Source: Pseudomonas sp. URMO17WK12:I11
Lineage (GTDB): Bacteria; Pseudomonadota; Gammaproteobacteria; Pseudomonadales; Pseudomonadaceae
Reading direction: 5' to 3'
NCBI RefSeq assembly: GCF_007677725.1
Contig: NZ_VEDF01000002.1
Span: 1-64,000 of the forward strand
DNA: 64,000 bases
In this document: one piece after another, positions 55,801 through 63,473 of the stretch
How the letters are laid out: the number at the start of each line of letters is the position of its first letter
How positions within the stretch are numbered: the first letter of the stretch is position 1
The notes under the pieces: generated by a model
The model's database searches: none
The model's input: only the letters and a program-made list of their open reading frames with translations
What the model was told of the DNA's origin: nothing
Made by a program: the position numbers and the translations under genes

Positions 55801-56565
55801 GAAATGAGCCTCAACTTCCAGCCCAAGCTCAGCCTCAAGACGCAAACCCTGGTCGGCGCCGAAGCCCTGATCCGCTGGAGCCACCCGACCTTTGGCGAAG
55901 TGCCACCGGAGCACTTCATTCACCTGGCCGAAGAGAACGGCACCATCCTGCAGCTGGGCGACTGGGTGCTGGAGCAGGCGTGCCAGCAGATGCACAGCTG
56001 GAAGAAGCGCTACCAAGCCTTCGGCCCGTTGTCGATCAACCTCGCCGGTGCGCAACTGCGCCACCCGAACCTGGCCCAGCGCATCGAGCACCTGTTGAAG
56101 GTCTACCAGCTCAAGGCCGGCGACCTGCAGCTGGAGATCACCGAAAACTTCATCATGAGCCAAGCCGAGGAAGCCCTGGCCGTGCTGCACGAGCTCAAGC
56201 AACTGGGCGTGCAGCTGGCCATCGACGATTTCGGCACCGGCTATTCGTCGCTCAGTTACCTCAAGCGTCTGCCGCTGGACATCCTCAAGATCGACAAGTC
56301 GTTCATCCGCGGCCTGCCCGACGATCCCCACGATGCCGCCATCGCCCGCGCCATCATCGCCCTGGGCCGCAGCATGCAGCTGACGATCATCGCCGAGGGC
56401 GTGGAAAACCAGGCGCAGCAACGCTTTTTGGCGGCTGAGGGATGCGAGCAGATACAAGGCTACATCGTCAGCCTGCCACTGCCGCCTGAGGAATTTGCCG
56501 CAGCGTTCCTTCGCATAGCACTAACCGATCTTTCGGATGGCACGCTATCGAAACCCTCGTTATAA
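52822..56565 (+). CDS. Multidomain GGDEF-EAL sensor with solute-binding and PAS domains
   Basis: Large c-di-GMP enzyme (1247 aa). Signal peptide (AILLLLLILWNTTAGALT), SBP_bac_3-like periplasmic domain (about 30-260), transmembrane helix (LYGLPAVLLLVAILAVVI, about 268-288), several PAS domains (about 310-790), then GGDEF and EAL. The GGDEF is intact (about 886-890, ARLGGDEFIIL). An RxxD inhibitory site (RDVD) lies five residues before it. EAL is intact (ALIRWSHP preceded by GAE, about 1014) with DDFGTGYSSLSYLKRL. Both activities are possible. Stop TAA overlaps the -10 of the tRNA promoter. Confidence 0.92.
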   Translation: MQPMPAILLLLLILWNTTAGALTLTDEEKTWLAEHPQLKLGVYASRPPFEFRDQEGRYQGLAADYISSLQERLGVNMTPVEPSSWNDVLQQAREGRIDLLPGIMSTPERQDYLAFTRPYLDFPIVILAHKGGPQPRTINDLYGLKVAVVENYAPHELMRAHHPDLNLVRMPNLTSALQALATDTVDAVVGDLASSVWSLRQLKLEGLYVSGETPYRYQLAMAAPRSEHVLIGILDKAMADMSSAEIADIQQRWVGNVVDQRSFWRDMLLYGLPAVLLLVAILAVVIRINRRLSSEISRRIALEQELRSSEYHYRGLIESLSAIAWEADANDFTYRYVSPHAEDLLGYPLHDWLKPGFWRSIVHPDDALWAQAFCESETAAGRDHSLDYRVLRADGQPLWVRNIVSMIEHGHRPVMRGLMIDISETKRTEDALRLSEQKFASVFEQCPDILLIARHSDGVLLEVNEAFEEQIGLSPGEALGRTATELNLWADEGMGPKLLQRLHEGGIRNLEMSFRRSNGQLFTGLTSAETFELDGTLALVVAVRDISQLKETQQQLQTSEEKFAKAFHASPDGLLLSRQSDGLLLEVNEGFCRLTGYEFRQPIDQTSFDLGIWVDLNERKRLVERLGRDGFVRDFSCHLRRSDGQIRLCELSARPLPIAGVDCMLTIARDITERHLMQEKLQLAATVFENTAEGVLITDTDQRISAVNRAFSEITGYSEIEALGQTPRLLASGQHDSAFYAAMWHQLTAEGHWQGEIFNKRKNGELYPGWLTISAVRNSEREITHFVAVFADISSLKHAQAKLDYQAHHDPLTGLPNRALFENRLQAVLTCAQVSNRQGAVLFLDLDRFKHINDSLGHPVGDLLLKGIAQRLKEQVRDVDTVARLGGDEFIILLPGLHKPSDADAIANKLLACFAAPFQAGEHEFFTSASIGSSLYPQDGTDVATLIRNADAAMYRSKAKGRNRVEAYTRDLTVQASERIAMEHELRRAIERNEMSLNFQPKLSLKTQTLVGAEALIRWSHPTFGEVPPEHFIHLAEENGTILQLGDWVLEQACQQMHSWKKRYQAFGPLSINLAGAQLRHPNLAQRIEHLLKVYQLKAGDLQLEITENFIMSQAEEALAVLHELKQLGVQLAIDDFGTGYSSLSYLKRLPLDILKIDKSFIRGLPDDPHDAAIARAIIALGRSMQLTIIAEGVENQAQQRFLAAEGCEQIQGYIVSLPLPPEEFAAAFLRIALTDLSDGTLSKPSL

Positions 56566-56567
56566 TC
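56562..56567 (+). promoter_or_regulatory. -10 element of the tRNA promoter
   Basis: TATAAT overlaps the stop codon of the GGDEF-EAL gene, is followed by a GC-rich CCCGCC discriminator and sits 14 nt before the tRNA. The -35 region, TGGCAC at 17-nt spacing, is weak. The discriminator suggests stringent control. Confidence 0.6.
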
Positions 56568-56581
56568 CCGCCACTTACTGA

Positions 56582-56658
56582 GGGCCTATAGCTCAGTTGG
56601 TTAGAGCAGAGGACTCATAATCCTTTGGTCCACGGTTCGAGTCCGTGTGGGCCCACCA
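56582..56658 (+). tRNA. tRNA with CAT anticodon, probably tRNA-Ile2
   Basis: A 77-nt cloverleaf: acceptor GGGCCTA/TGGGCCC, D-arm GCTC/GAGC, anticodon arm GAGGA-CTCATAA-TCCTT (anticodon CAT at 56616-56618), T-arm CACGG-TTCGAGT-CCGTG, discriminator A and encoded CCA. The acceptor pairs at positions 4 and 5 are C-G and C-G, features used by TilS to recognise tRNA-Ile2. Elongator tRNA-Met usually has T-A/A-T there. So after lysidine modification it would read AUA. Initiator tRNA is ruled out by the paired first acceptor bases. Confidence 0.88.
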
Positions 56659-56667
56659 GATCTGCCG

Positions 56668-56693
56668 AAAGCCGCGCACCCGCGCGGCTTTTT
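56668..56693 (+). terminator. Intrinsic terminator of the tRNA
   Basis: AAGCCGCGC / GCGCGGCTT with loop ACCC, followed by TTTC, just after the tRNA 3' end. Confidence 0.9.
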
Positions 56694-56778
56694 CATGGCT
56701 GCGCGATAACCCTGCGGCAGGGCTTGCCCTGCCTGTCCATGCCTGACTAGGCTAACGGACTTAACGCAGAGGCTCGTC

Positions 56779-57240
56779 ATGTCGAACGCCCTTCCCATCT
56801 CCCTCGACGAAATCGATCGCAAGTTGATCGCGCAGTTGCAGATCAACGCACGCGAAAGCGTCGCCACCCTCGCCCGGCAACTGGGTATCGCCCGCACCAC
56901 GGTCAATTCACGGCTGGAGCGCTTGGAAAAACACAAGGTCATCACCGGCTACGGTGTGCGCCTGGGCCAGCGCGTGATCGGGGGCGGATTGCAGGCGTAT
57001 GTCGGGATCAAAGTTCAACCACGCTCCGGCAAGGACGTGGTGCGTCGGCTGAGCGCCATGGGCCAGGTGCAGCAACTGTGCGCCGTCAGCGGCGAGTTCG
57101 ACTATGTGGCCTGGCTGCGCAGTGACTCGCCCGAGCAACTCGATGACCTGCTGGATCAGATTGGCAGTGTCGAAGGCGTCGAGAAGACCACCACGTCGAT
57201 CATCTTGAGCAACAAGGTCGATCGAGGACAACCGCTGTGA
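56779..57240 (+). CDS. Lrp/AsnC-family transcriptional regulator
   Basis: A 153-aa regulator. The N-terminal helix-turn-helix (IDRKLIAQLQINARESVATL, ARTTVNSRLERLEKHKVITGYGVRLG) is followed by a RAM ligand-binding domain. Its position, on the same strand 166 nt before davB, suggests it senses an amino acid (lysine is a candidate) and controls davBA. This is inference from context. Confidence 0.9.
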   Translation: MSNALPISLDEIDRKLIAQLQINARESVATLARQLGIARTTVNSRLERLEKHKVITGYGVRLGQRVIGGGLQAYVGIKVQPRSGKDVVRRLSAMGQVQQLCAVSGEFDYVAWLRSDSPEQLDDLLDQIGSVEGVEKTTTSIILSNKVDRGQPL

Positions 57241-57244
57241 CGAT

Positions 57245-57282
57245 TTCGTCATAACTGTTCAATTGAGAGTCATAGTGACGAA
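57245..57282. promoter_or_regulatory. Inverted repeat before davB
   Basis: TTCGTCA (57245-57251) and TGACGAA (57276-57282), arms 31 bp apart, about three helical turns. It lies between the Lrp-type regulator and davB and is a candidate operator. Confidence 0.3.
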
Positions 57283-57406
57283 CATGCGTTCATAAAGTCT
57301 CCACTCTGCGCCTTAATTACGATCCGCCCACTCCCTAAAATGACCTCCAGCCATCTCCTATACTCAGGCTCCGCCCCTCGCGCAGCCGCTCTGGCAAGGT
57401 CATTAC

Positions 57407-59089
57407 ATGAACAACAACAACCGCCACCCCGCCGACGGCAAGCCACCGATCACCATCTTCGGCCCGGACTTTCCCTTTGCATTCGATGACTGGCTGGCGC
57501 ACCCGGCCGGGTTAGGCCGCATTCCTGCCGATCGCCATGGCGAAGAAGTCGCCATTGTCGGAGCCGGTATCGCCGGCTTGGTGGCGGCCTACGAGTTGAT
57601 GAAGCTTGGGCTCAAGCCCGTGGTGTACGAGGCGTCCAAGCTTGGTGGGCGCCTGCGCTCGCAGGCCTTCAATGGTGCTGATGGCATCGTCGCGGAGCTC
57701 GGTGGCATGCGCTTTCCGGTGTCTTCCACAGCGTTCTACCACTATGTCGACAAGCTTGGCCTGCAAACCAAGCCGTTTCCCAACCCACTGACCGGCGCCT
57801 CCGGCAGCACCGTGATCGACCTGGAAGGCCAGACCTACTACGCGCAAAAGCCCAGTGACTTGCCCGATCTTTTCCACGAGGTGGCCGACGCCTGGGCCGA
57901 TGCGCTGGAAAGCGGCGCGCAGTTCGCCGATATCCAGCAAGCCATCCGCGATCGCGACGTCACGCGCCTCAAAGCGCTGTGGAACAAGCTGGTGCCGCTG
58001 TGGGACGACCGCACCTTCTATGACTTCGTCGCCACCTCGCGCTCGTTTGCCAAGCTGAGCTTCCAGCACCGCGAAGTGTTCGGCCAGGTCGGCTTTGGAA
58101 CAGGGGGCTGGGATTCGGACTTCCCCAACTCGATGCTGGAAATCTTCCGCGTGGTCATGACCAATTGCGATGACCATCAGCACCTGGTCGTCGGTGGCGT
58201 GGAGCAGGTGCCGCAGGGTATCTGGCGGCACGTGCCGGAGCGCTGCGAGCACTGGCCGGCAGGCACCAGCTTGAGCGCGTTGCACGGCGGCGCGCCGCGG
58301 GCCGGGGTCAAGCGCATTGCCCGGGCCTCCGATGGCCAGCTGGCGGTGACCGATAACTGGGGCAACGCCCGCCATTATGCGGCGGTGCTGGTTACCTGCC
58401 AGAGCTGGCTGCTGACCACGCAGATCGACTGCGAAGAATCGCTGTTCTCGCAAAAGATGTGGATGGCCCTGGACCGCACACGCTACATGCAGTCGTCGAA
58501 GACCTTCGTCATGGTCGACCGGCCGTTCTGGAAAGACAAGGACCCGGAAACCGGGCGCGACCTGATGAGCATGACCCTCACCGACCGCCTGACCCGCGGG
58601 ACCTACCTGTTCGACAACGGTGACGACAAGCCGGGGGTGATCTGCCTGTCCTACGCCTGGATGAGCGATGCCCTGAAGATGCTGCCGCACCCGGTGGAAA
58701 AGCGCGTGCAGCTGGCGCTCGATGCGCTGAAGAAGATCTACCCGAAAACCGACATCGCCGGCCATATCATCGGCGACCCGATCACTGTGTCCTGGGAGGC
58801 CGATCCGTACTTCCTCGGCGCGTTCAAAGGTGCGCTGCCGGGGCATTACCGCTACAACCAACGCATGTACGCGCACTTCATGCAGAAGGACATGCCCGTC
58901 GAACAGCGCGGCATGTTCATCGCCGGTGACGACGTGTCGTGGACCCCGGCCTGGGTCGAGGGCGCCGTGCAGACCTCGCTCAACGCGGTGTGGGGTATCA
59001 TCAATCACTTCGGGGGCCATAGCCATCCGGACAACCCAGGCCCAGGCGATGTGTTCGACGAAATCGGCCCGATCGCCCTGGCTGACTGA
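57407..59089 (+). CDS. davB: L-lysine 2-monooxygenase
   Basis: FAD enzyme (560 aa) converting L-lysine to 5-aminopentanamide with release of CO2, the first step of the aminovalerate route. It is of the flavin monoamine oxidase fold. The FAD motif is VAIVGAGIAGLVAAYELMKL, followed by an ExxxxLGGRLRS loop (YEASKLGGRLRS). C-terminal GMFIAGDDVSWTPAWVEGAVQTS completes the FAD site. Identification rests on the pair with the downstream amidase; tryptophan 2-monooxygenases share the fold. Confidence 0.9.
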   Translation: MNNNNRHPADGKPPITIFGPDFPFAFDDWLAHPAGLGRIPADRHGEEVAIVGAGIAGLVAAYELMKLGLKPVVYEASKLGGRLRSQAFNGADGIVAELGGMRFPVSSTAFYHYVDKLGLQTKPFPNPLTGASGSTVIDLEGQTYYAQKPSDLPDLFHEVADAWADALESGAQFADIQQAIRDRDVTRLKALWNKLVPLWDDRTFYDFVATSRSFAKLSFQHREVFGQVGFGTGGWDSDFPNSMLEIFRVVMTNCDDHQHLVVGGVEQVPQGIWRHVPERCEHWPAGTSLSALHGGAPRAGVKRIARASDGQLAVTDNWGNARHYAAVLVTCQSWLLTTQIDCEESLFSQKMWMALDRTRYMQSSKTFVMVDRPFWKDKDPETGRDLMSMTLTDRLTRGTYLFDNGDDKPGVICLSYAWMSDALKMLPHPVEKRVQLALDALKKIYPKTDIAGHIIGDPITVSWEADPYFLGAFKGALPGHYRYNQRMYAHFMQKDMPVEQRGMFIAGDDVSWTPAWVEGAVQTSLNAVWGIINHFGGHSHPDNPGPGDVFDEIGPIALAD

Positions 59090-59104
59090 ACCCAAGGAGG
59101 CCGC

Positions 59105-59899
59105 ATGCGTATCGCTCTGTACCAGGGCACACCTCACCCGCTGGATGTCGCCGGCAACGTGCAACGCCTGCGCGAGCAGGCACAACGGGCGGCAGAGGGC
59201 GGTGCACGGGTGCTGGTGTGCCCGGAGATGTTCCTGAGCGGCTACAACATCGGCCTGAGCAACGTGCGGCGGCTTGCCGAAGCCAACGACGGCCCCTCGG
59301 CCATGGCGGTGGCCGAGATCGCCCAGGCGCACGCGCTCGCCATCGTCTATGGCTACCCCGAGCGGGCCGCGGACGGCGCGATCCATAACAGCGTGCAACT
59401 GATCGATCAGCACGGCCGCAGCCTGTGCAACTACCGCAAGACGCACCTGTTCGGCGAGCTGGACCGGGCCATGTTCAGCGCCGGCGCCGATCACTTTCCG
59501 GTGGTGGAGCTGGAGGGCTGGAAGATCGGCCTGCTGATCTGCTACGACATCGAGTTCCCGGAAAACGCCCGGCGCCTGGCGCTGGCCGGTGCCGAACTGA
59601 TCCTGGTGCCGACCGCCAACATGGAGCCCTACGATTTCGTCTGCCAGGTAACCGTGCGCTCGCGGGCCCAGGAGAACCAGTGCTACCTGGTGTACGCCAA
59701 CTATTGCGGTGCCGAGGGCGATATCCACTACTGCGGGCAGAGCAGTATCGTCGGGCCAGACGGCAGCCTGCTGGCCATGGCCGGGCGGGACGAATGCCAG
59801 TTGCTCGCGCAGCTCGAACACGAACAGGTCCGGCGCGGCCGCGAGGCGTTTCCCTATCTCACTGACCTGCGCCGCGAGCTGCACTGGCTGAAAAACTGA
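59105..59899 (+). CDS. davA: 5-aminopentanamidase (delta-aminovaleramidase)
   Basis: Nitrilase-superfamily amidase (264 aa) hydrolysing 5-aminopentanamide to 5-aminovalerate. The Glu-Lys-Cys triad is visible: E41 in VCPEMFLSG, K112 in NYRKTHLFG and C146 in LLICYDIEFPE. It is 15 nt downstream of davB with AAGGAGG before the ATG. Together they carry lysine to 5-aminovalerate; davT and davD are not in the window. Confidence 0.93.
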   Translation: MRIALYQGTPHPLDVAGNVQRLREQAQRAAEGGARVLVCPEMFLSGYNIGLSNVRRLAEANDGPSAMAVAEIAQAHALAIVYGYPERAADGAIHNSVQLIDQHGRSLCNYRKTHLFGELDRAMFSAGADHFPVVELEGWKIGLLICYDIEFPENARRLALAGAELILVPTANMEPYDFVCQVTVRSRAQENQCYLVYANYCGAEGDIHYCGQSSIVGPDGSLLAMAGRDECQLLAQLEHEQVRRGREAFPYLTDLRRELHWLKN

Positions 59900-59958
59900 C
59901 CGCTGCCCCAGGCGCACCTGGCAAATGGGTTAGCATGAACGCCTGCCCCGGAGTTGCC

Positions 59959-62235
59959 ATGCCCGACCCTACCCGCCACCTCATCCTGCCCAACGGCCTG
60001 ACGCTGAAGCTGCGTCAGGCCTCGCGACTCAAGCGCTCGGCGGCAGCCCTGCGGGTGCAGGCTGGCAGCCACGACGCTTCGCCCCGCTGGCCGGGCCTGG
60101 CGCACTTCCTCGAGCACCTGTTCTTTCTCGGCACCGAGCGCTTCCCGCTGCACGACGGCCTGATGCGCTATGTGCAGGCGCTTGGCGGCCAGGTCAACGC
60201 CAGTACCCGCGAACGCACCACCGATTTTTTCTTCGAAACGCCGCCTGCAGCATTGGCCGGCGGCCTGGAGCGCTTGTGTCAGATGCTGGCCGAGCCCGAC
60301 CTGGGCATCGCGCGTCAACGTCGCGAACGGGAGGTGATCCACGCGGAGTTCATTGCCTGGTCGCGCAACCCGCGGGCTCAGCAGCAGTTCGCGCTGTTGC
60401 AGGCGTTGACGGGCGAGCATCCGCTGCGGGCGTTTCACGCGGGTAACCGGTACTCGTTGCCGCTGAACAATGAGACGTTCCAGCAAGCCCTGAACGGCTT
60501 TCACCAGCGCTTTTATCAGGCTGGCCAGATCACCCTGAGCCTGTGCGGGCCGCAATCGCTGGATGAGTTGGAGCAACTTGGCAGGCAGTACGGCGGCAGG
60601 TTCGAGGCGGGTACCAGGCGGCCGCAAAGCGTGCCACCGCCATTAGCTTGCTCGCAGCCATGGTCATTCGCCCACGAAGGCTTGCCTGATGGCGCGGAAC
60701 AGGCACTCGAACTGCTGCTGGCGAACCTGCGCGACAGCCGACCCGGCAGTTGGCTGGATGCCCTGCAGCACCGCGGCTGGCTGAGAGGGTTCGCGATAGA
60801 AAAACTGTACGCCTTCGCCGGGCAGCTGTACTGGCATATCGATCTGAAGCTGAGCCCGCAGGCCGATGCCGAAGAGGCGTCGAGGCTGTTGCAGGGTTGG
60901 TTCGAGTATCTGCGCCAAGTTCCAGTAGAGCTTCTTGCCAGCGCTTTCGCCAGCCTGCAGCAACGCCACGAACGCAGCGCCACCGCCCTGGACCTGGCCC
61001 GCCGCGACTGCGCCGGTCTGCCATTTGCCGCACTGAATGCTCAAGGCCGCAACGCGCTCTGCCTACTGCTCGAACAGCTGCCCCGATCGACTTATGGCAG
61101 CTGGCAGTTGCCAGACGCTGACCCGCTGATGCTCGACCCTCTGCCCGCTGCGCGCAGGGTGCACAAGCCGCATGGGCTGTGGATCAGTGACCTGCTGCCG
61201 GCTACCCGGCAGTTCGCTGCGCTGTACCTGCGCTGGGAACTGCCGGCAGCGGACCATCGGCTGCAGGCTATGCTGGCGCAAGCCTTGCAGCCCTTGCAGG
61301 CGCGCTGTGAACAAGCCTCGGTACACCTGCGATTCAGTGCGATCGGCGACTTCTGGCAATTGCGCTGTGCCGGCCATCCGGCAGCGGTGCTACGGGCCAC
61401 GCAAGAAGCCCTGGCCGTGGTGCAGGCGCCGAACAGCTGGCAGCAACCGGCAAACGATGACCCTGCTCTGATACCGATCAGAGCACTGCTCGAGCGCTTG
61501 CCGGATGCCGTGCTTGGCGCTGCCCCGCTGGCCAACCCGCCGGGGCCGCTCGACCAGGCACTGCTCGACGGTACCTGGCGACACAGCCGCTGGCAGGGTT
61601 TGGCCGTGGGCTTCGACCCCAGCGCCGTCCAGGCACTGAGCGCAGTGCTGCAAAACTGTCCCGGCCACGCGGGCGCGCCTTCGCCTGCGCCCCGCTGGCC
61701 GGGTCGCCGTTGGCAGCATGCCCACGTGCCCGGCAGTGAAAACGCCCTGCTGCTGTTCTGCGCCCTGCCCCCCGCTGTGCAAGGCAGTGGTCGCCTGCTC
61801 GCGCAACACTTGCAAGGGCCGGTCTACCAACGCCTGCGGGTCGAGCTGCAACTGGGCTACGCCGTTTTCAGTGCTTTTCGTCAGGTCGAGGGTGTCGACG
61901 GTCTGCTGTTTGGCGTGCAATCCCCGCACACCAGTCAGCTCGAAATCCTCGATCATCTGTGCGCCTTGCTGGGCCAAGGTGTGACGCTAAATGTTCAGGC
62001 ACGCCAGCAACTGGCCGAGCAGTTCGCCGAGCCGGCGATGGCCAATCCGGAGGTCGCCGAATGGGCTTGGCAATGCCACCTGGGCTCGCAGCCCGCCGAC
62101 CTTCCCGCGCTGCAGCAGACTATCCTGAATACCCAGCAAGCTGACCTGGATGGCCTGCTAAGCTACCTGCAGAGCGAGCACTGCGCCTGGCTGTGTCTGG
62201 CCAACTGCGCCGCGCCCGACCCTGCATGGCACTGA
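59959..62235 (+). CDS. pqqF: PQQ biosynthesis peptidase PqqF
   Basis: M16-type zinc peptidase (758 aa) thought to trim the PqqA peptide. The inverted zinc motif HFLEHLFF (HxxEH) is near residue 50, with the distal Glu in EREVIHAEF. Several M16 domains follow. Start ATG at 59959 (MPDPTRHLILPNG) is preferred; one in frame 24 nt upstream is possible. It precedes pqqA by 167 nt, so pqqA probably has its own promoter. Confidence 0.9.
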   Translation: MPDPTRHLILPNGLTLKLRQASRLKRSAAALRVQAGSHDASPRWPGLAHFLEHLFFLGTERFPLHDGLMRYVQALGGQVNASTRERTTDFFFETPPAALAGGLERLCQMLAEPDLGIARQRREREVIHAEFIAWSRNPRAQQQFALLQALTGEHPLRAFHAGNRYSLPLNNETFQQALNGFHQRFYQAGQITLSLCGPQSLDELEQLGRQYGGRFEAGTRRPQSVPPPLACSQPWSFAHEGLPDGAEQALELLLANLRDSRPGSWLDALQHRGWLRGFAIEKLYAFAGQLYWHIDLKLSPQADAEEASRLLQGWFEYLRQVPVELLASAFASLQQRHERSATALDLARRDCAGLPFAALNAQGRNALCLLLEQLPRSTYGSWQLPDADPLMLDPLPAARRVHKPHGLWISDLLPATRQFAALYLRWELPAADHRLQAMLAQALQPLQARCEQASVHLRFSAIGDFWQLRCAGHPAAVLRATQEALAVVQAPNSWQQPANDDPALIPIRALLERLPDAVLGAAPLANPPGPLDQALLDGTWRHSRWQGLAVGFDPSAVQALSAVLQNCPGHAGAPSPAPRWPGRRWQHAHVPGSENALLLFCALPPAVQGSGRLLAQHLQGPVYQRLRVELQLGYAVFSAFRQVEGVDGLLFGVQSPHTSQLEILDHLCALLGQGVTLNVQARQQLAEQFAEPAMANPEVAEWAWQCHLGSQPADLPALQQTILNTQQADLDGLLSYLQSEHCAWLCLANCAAPDPAWH

Positions 62236-62310
62236 CGACAGGTCGATTGTTACGTTTGGCGCAAGGGCGCTTATCAAACAATTAACCTTTCGGTACAAAA
62301 ATTTCTTGTA

Positions 62311-62324
62311 AGATAACGCTATCT
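62311..62324. promoter_or_regulatory. Small palindrome in the pqqA promoter region
   Basis: AGATA-ACGC-TATCT in an A/T-rich stretch about 80 nt before pqqA. This may include promoter or operator elements; the exact -10 and -35 cannot be fixed. Confidence 0.3.
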
Positions 62325-62402
62325 CCGCCAAGGGAACCTACCGTTCCAGGCGGCGCCCAATGCTTTAGTTGAACCCCCCATCCAGCAAGAAGGAGAACGC
62401 CC

Positions 62403-62474
62403 ATGTGGACCAAACCTGCCTACACTGACCTGCGTATCGGCTTCGAAGTGACCATGTACTTCGCCAACCGCTAA
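62403..62474 (+). CDS. pqqA: PQQ precursor peptide PqqA
   Basis: A 23-aa peptide supplying the backbone of the redox cofactor PQQ. It carries the conserved E15 and Y19 (spacing EVTMY) that are cross-linked. An AAGGAG sits just upstream. Too short for ordinary ORF finding. It is followed by a strong hairpin that should limit read-through into pqqB. Confidence 0.96.
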
Positions 62475-62490
62475 GCCCTGCTTGCGGTTC

Positions 62491-62514
62491 GACGCCTCGG
62501 CTCGCCGGGGCGTC
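62491..62514 (+). terminator. Hairpin between pqqA and pqqB
   Basis: GACGCCTCGG / CCGGGGCGTC, 10 bp with one G-U pair and loop CTCG, followed by GTCGTTTTC. A partial terminator here would give more pqqA than pqqBC message. Confidence 0.7.
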
Positions 62515-62552
62515 GTCGTTTTCATCTTCGGCATTTCGCACACGGAGCGGCC

Positions 62553-63464
62553 ATGTACATCCAGATTCTCGGTTCCGCCGCCGGTGGTGGTTTCCCGCAG
62601 TGGAACTGCAACTGCGTCAACTGCAAGGGCTATCGCGACGGCACCTTGCGCGCCACGGCACGCACCCAGTCCTCCATTGCCCTGTCCGACGACGGCGAGC
62701 ACTGGATACTGTGCAACGCATCGCCCGATATCCGCGCCCAGCTCCAGGCGTTCGCCCCCATGCAGCCGGCCCGTGGCCTGCGCGACACGGGTATCGATGC
62801 GATCGTCCTGCTCGACAGCCAGATCGACCACACCACGGGCCTGCTCAGCCTGCGTGAGGGCTGCCCGCACCCGGTGTGGTGCACCGACATGGTCCATCAG
62901 GACCTGACCACAGGTTTCCCGCTGTTCACCATGCTCAGCCACTGGAACGGCGGCTTGCAGTGGAATCGCATCGAGCTCGAAGGCAGTTTCGTCATCCCCG
63001 CCTGCCCGAACCTCAGGTTCACCCCATTCCCGCTGCGCAGCGCCGCGCCGCCTTATTCGCCGCACCGTTTCGACCCGCATCCGGGCGACAACCTCGGCCT
63101 GCTGGTCGAAGACACGCGCACCGGTGGCAAGCTGTTCTATGCCCCAGGGCTCGGCCAGGTCGATGACGCGCTGCTGCAGATGATGCACGACGCCGACTGC
63201 CTGCTGGTCGACGGCACGCTCTGGGAAGATGATGAAATGCAGCGCCGGGGTGTCGGTACACGTACCGGCCGGGAAATGGGCCACCTGGCGCAGAACGGCG
63301 CGGGCGGCATGCTCGAAGTGCTGGACGGCTTCGCGCGCCAGCGCAAAGTGCTCATCCACATCAACAACACCAATCCGATCCTCGATGAAGACTCCCCCGA
63401 ACGCGCCGAAGTCGAGCGCCGCGGCGTCGAAGTGGCCTTCGACGGCATGAGCATCGAGTTGTAA
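62553..63464 (+). CDS. pqqB: PQQ biosynthesis protein PqqB
   Basis: Metallo-beta-lactamase-fold hydroxylase (303 aa) acting on the cross-linked tyrosine in PQQ assembly. N-terminus [20 protein letters not shown] with the CxCxxC-type motif (NCNCVNC). [13 protein letters not shown] replaces the usual HxHxDH zinc motif. The C-terminal HINNTNPIL is diagnostic. It is followed after 9 nt by pqqC. Confidence 0.95.
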   Translation: MYIQILGSAAGGGFPQWNCNCVNCKGYRDGTLRATARTQSSIALSDDGEHWILCNASPDIRAQLQAFAPMQPARGLRDTGIDAIVLLDSQIDHTTGLLSLREGCPHPVWCTDMVHQDLTTGFPLFTMLSHWNGGLQWNRIELEGSFVIPACPNLRFTPFPLRSAAPPYSPHRFDPHPGDNLGLLVEDTRTGGKLFYAPGLGQVDDALLQMMHDADCLLVDGTLWEDDEMQRRGVGTRTGREMGHLAQNGAGGMLEVLDGFARQRKVLIHINNTNPILDEDSPERAEVERRGVEVAFDGMSIEL

Positions 63465-63473
63465 GGAGGCGCC

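Noticed and set aside
56582..56658. Initiator tRNA-Met
   Set aside because: The first acceptor pair is a normal G-C and the anticodon stem lacks the three G-C pairs typical of initiator tRNA.
57512..59917. Open frame of 801 codons on the minus strand
   Set aside because: Antisense to davB and davA, both clearly recognised with active-site motifs. The translation has no family resemblance.
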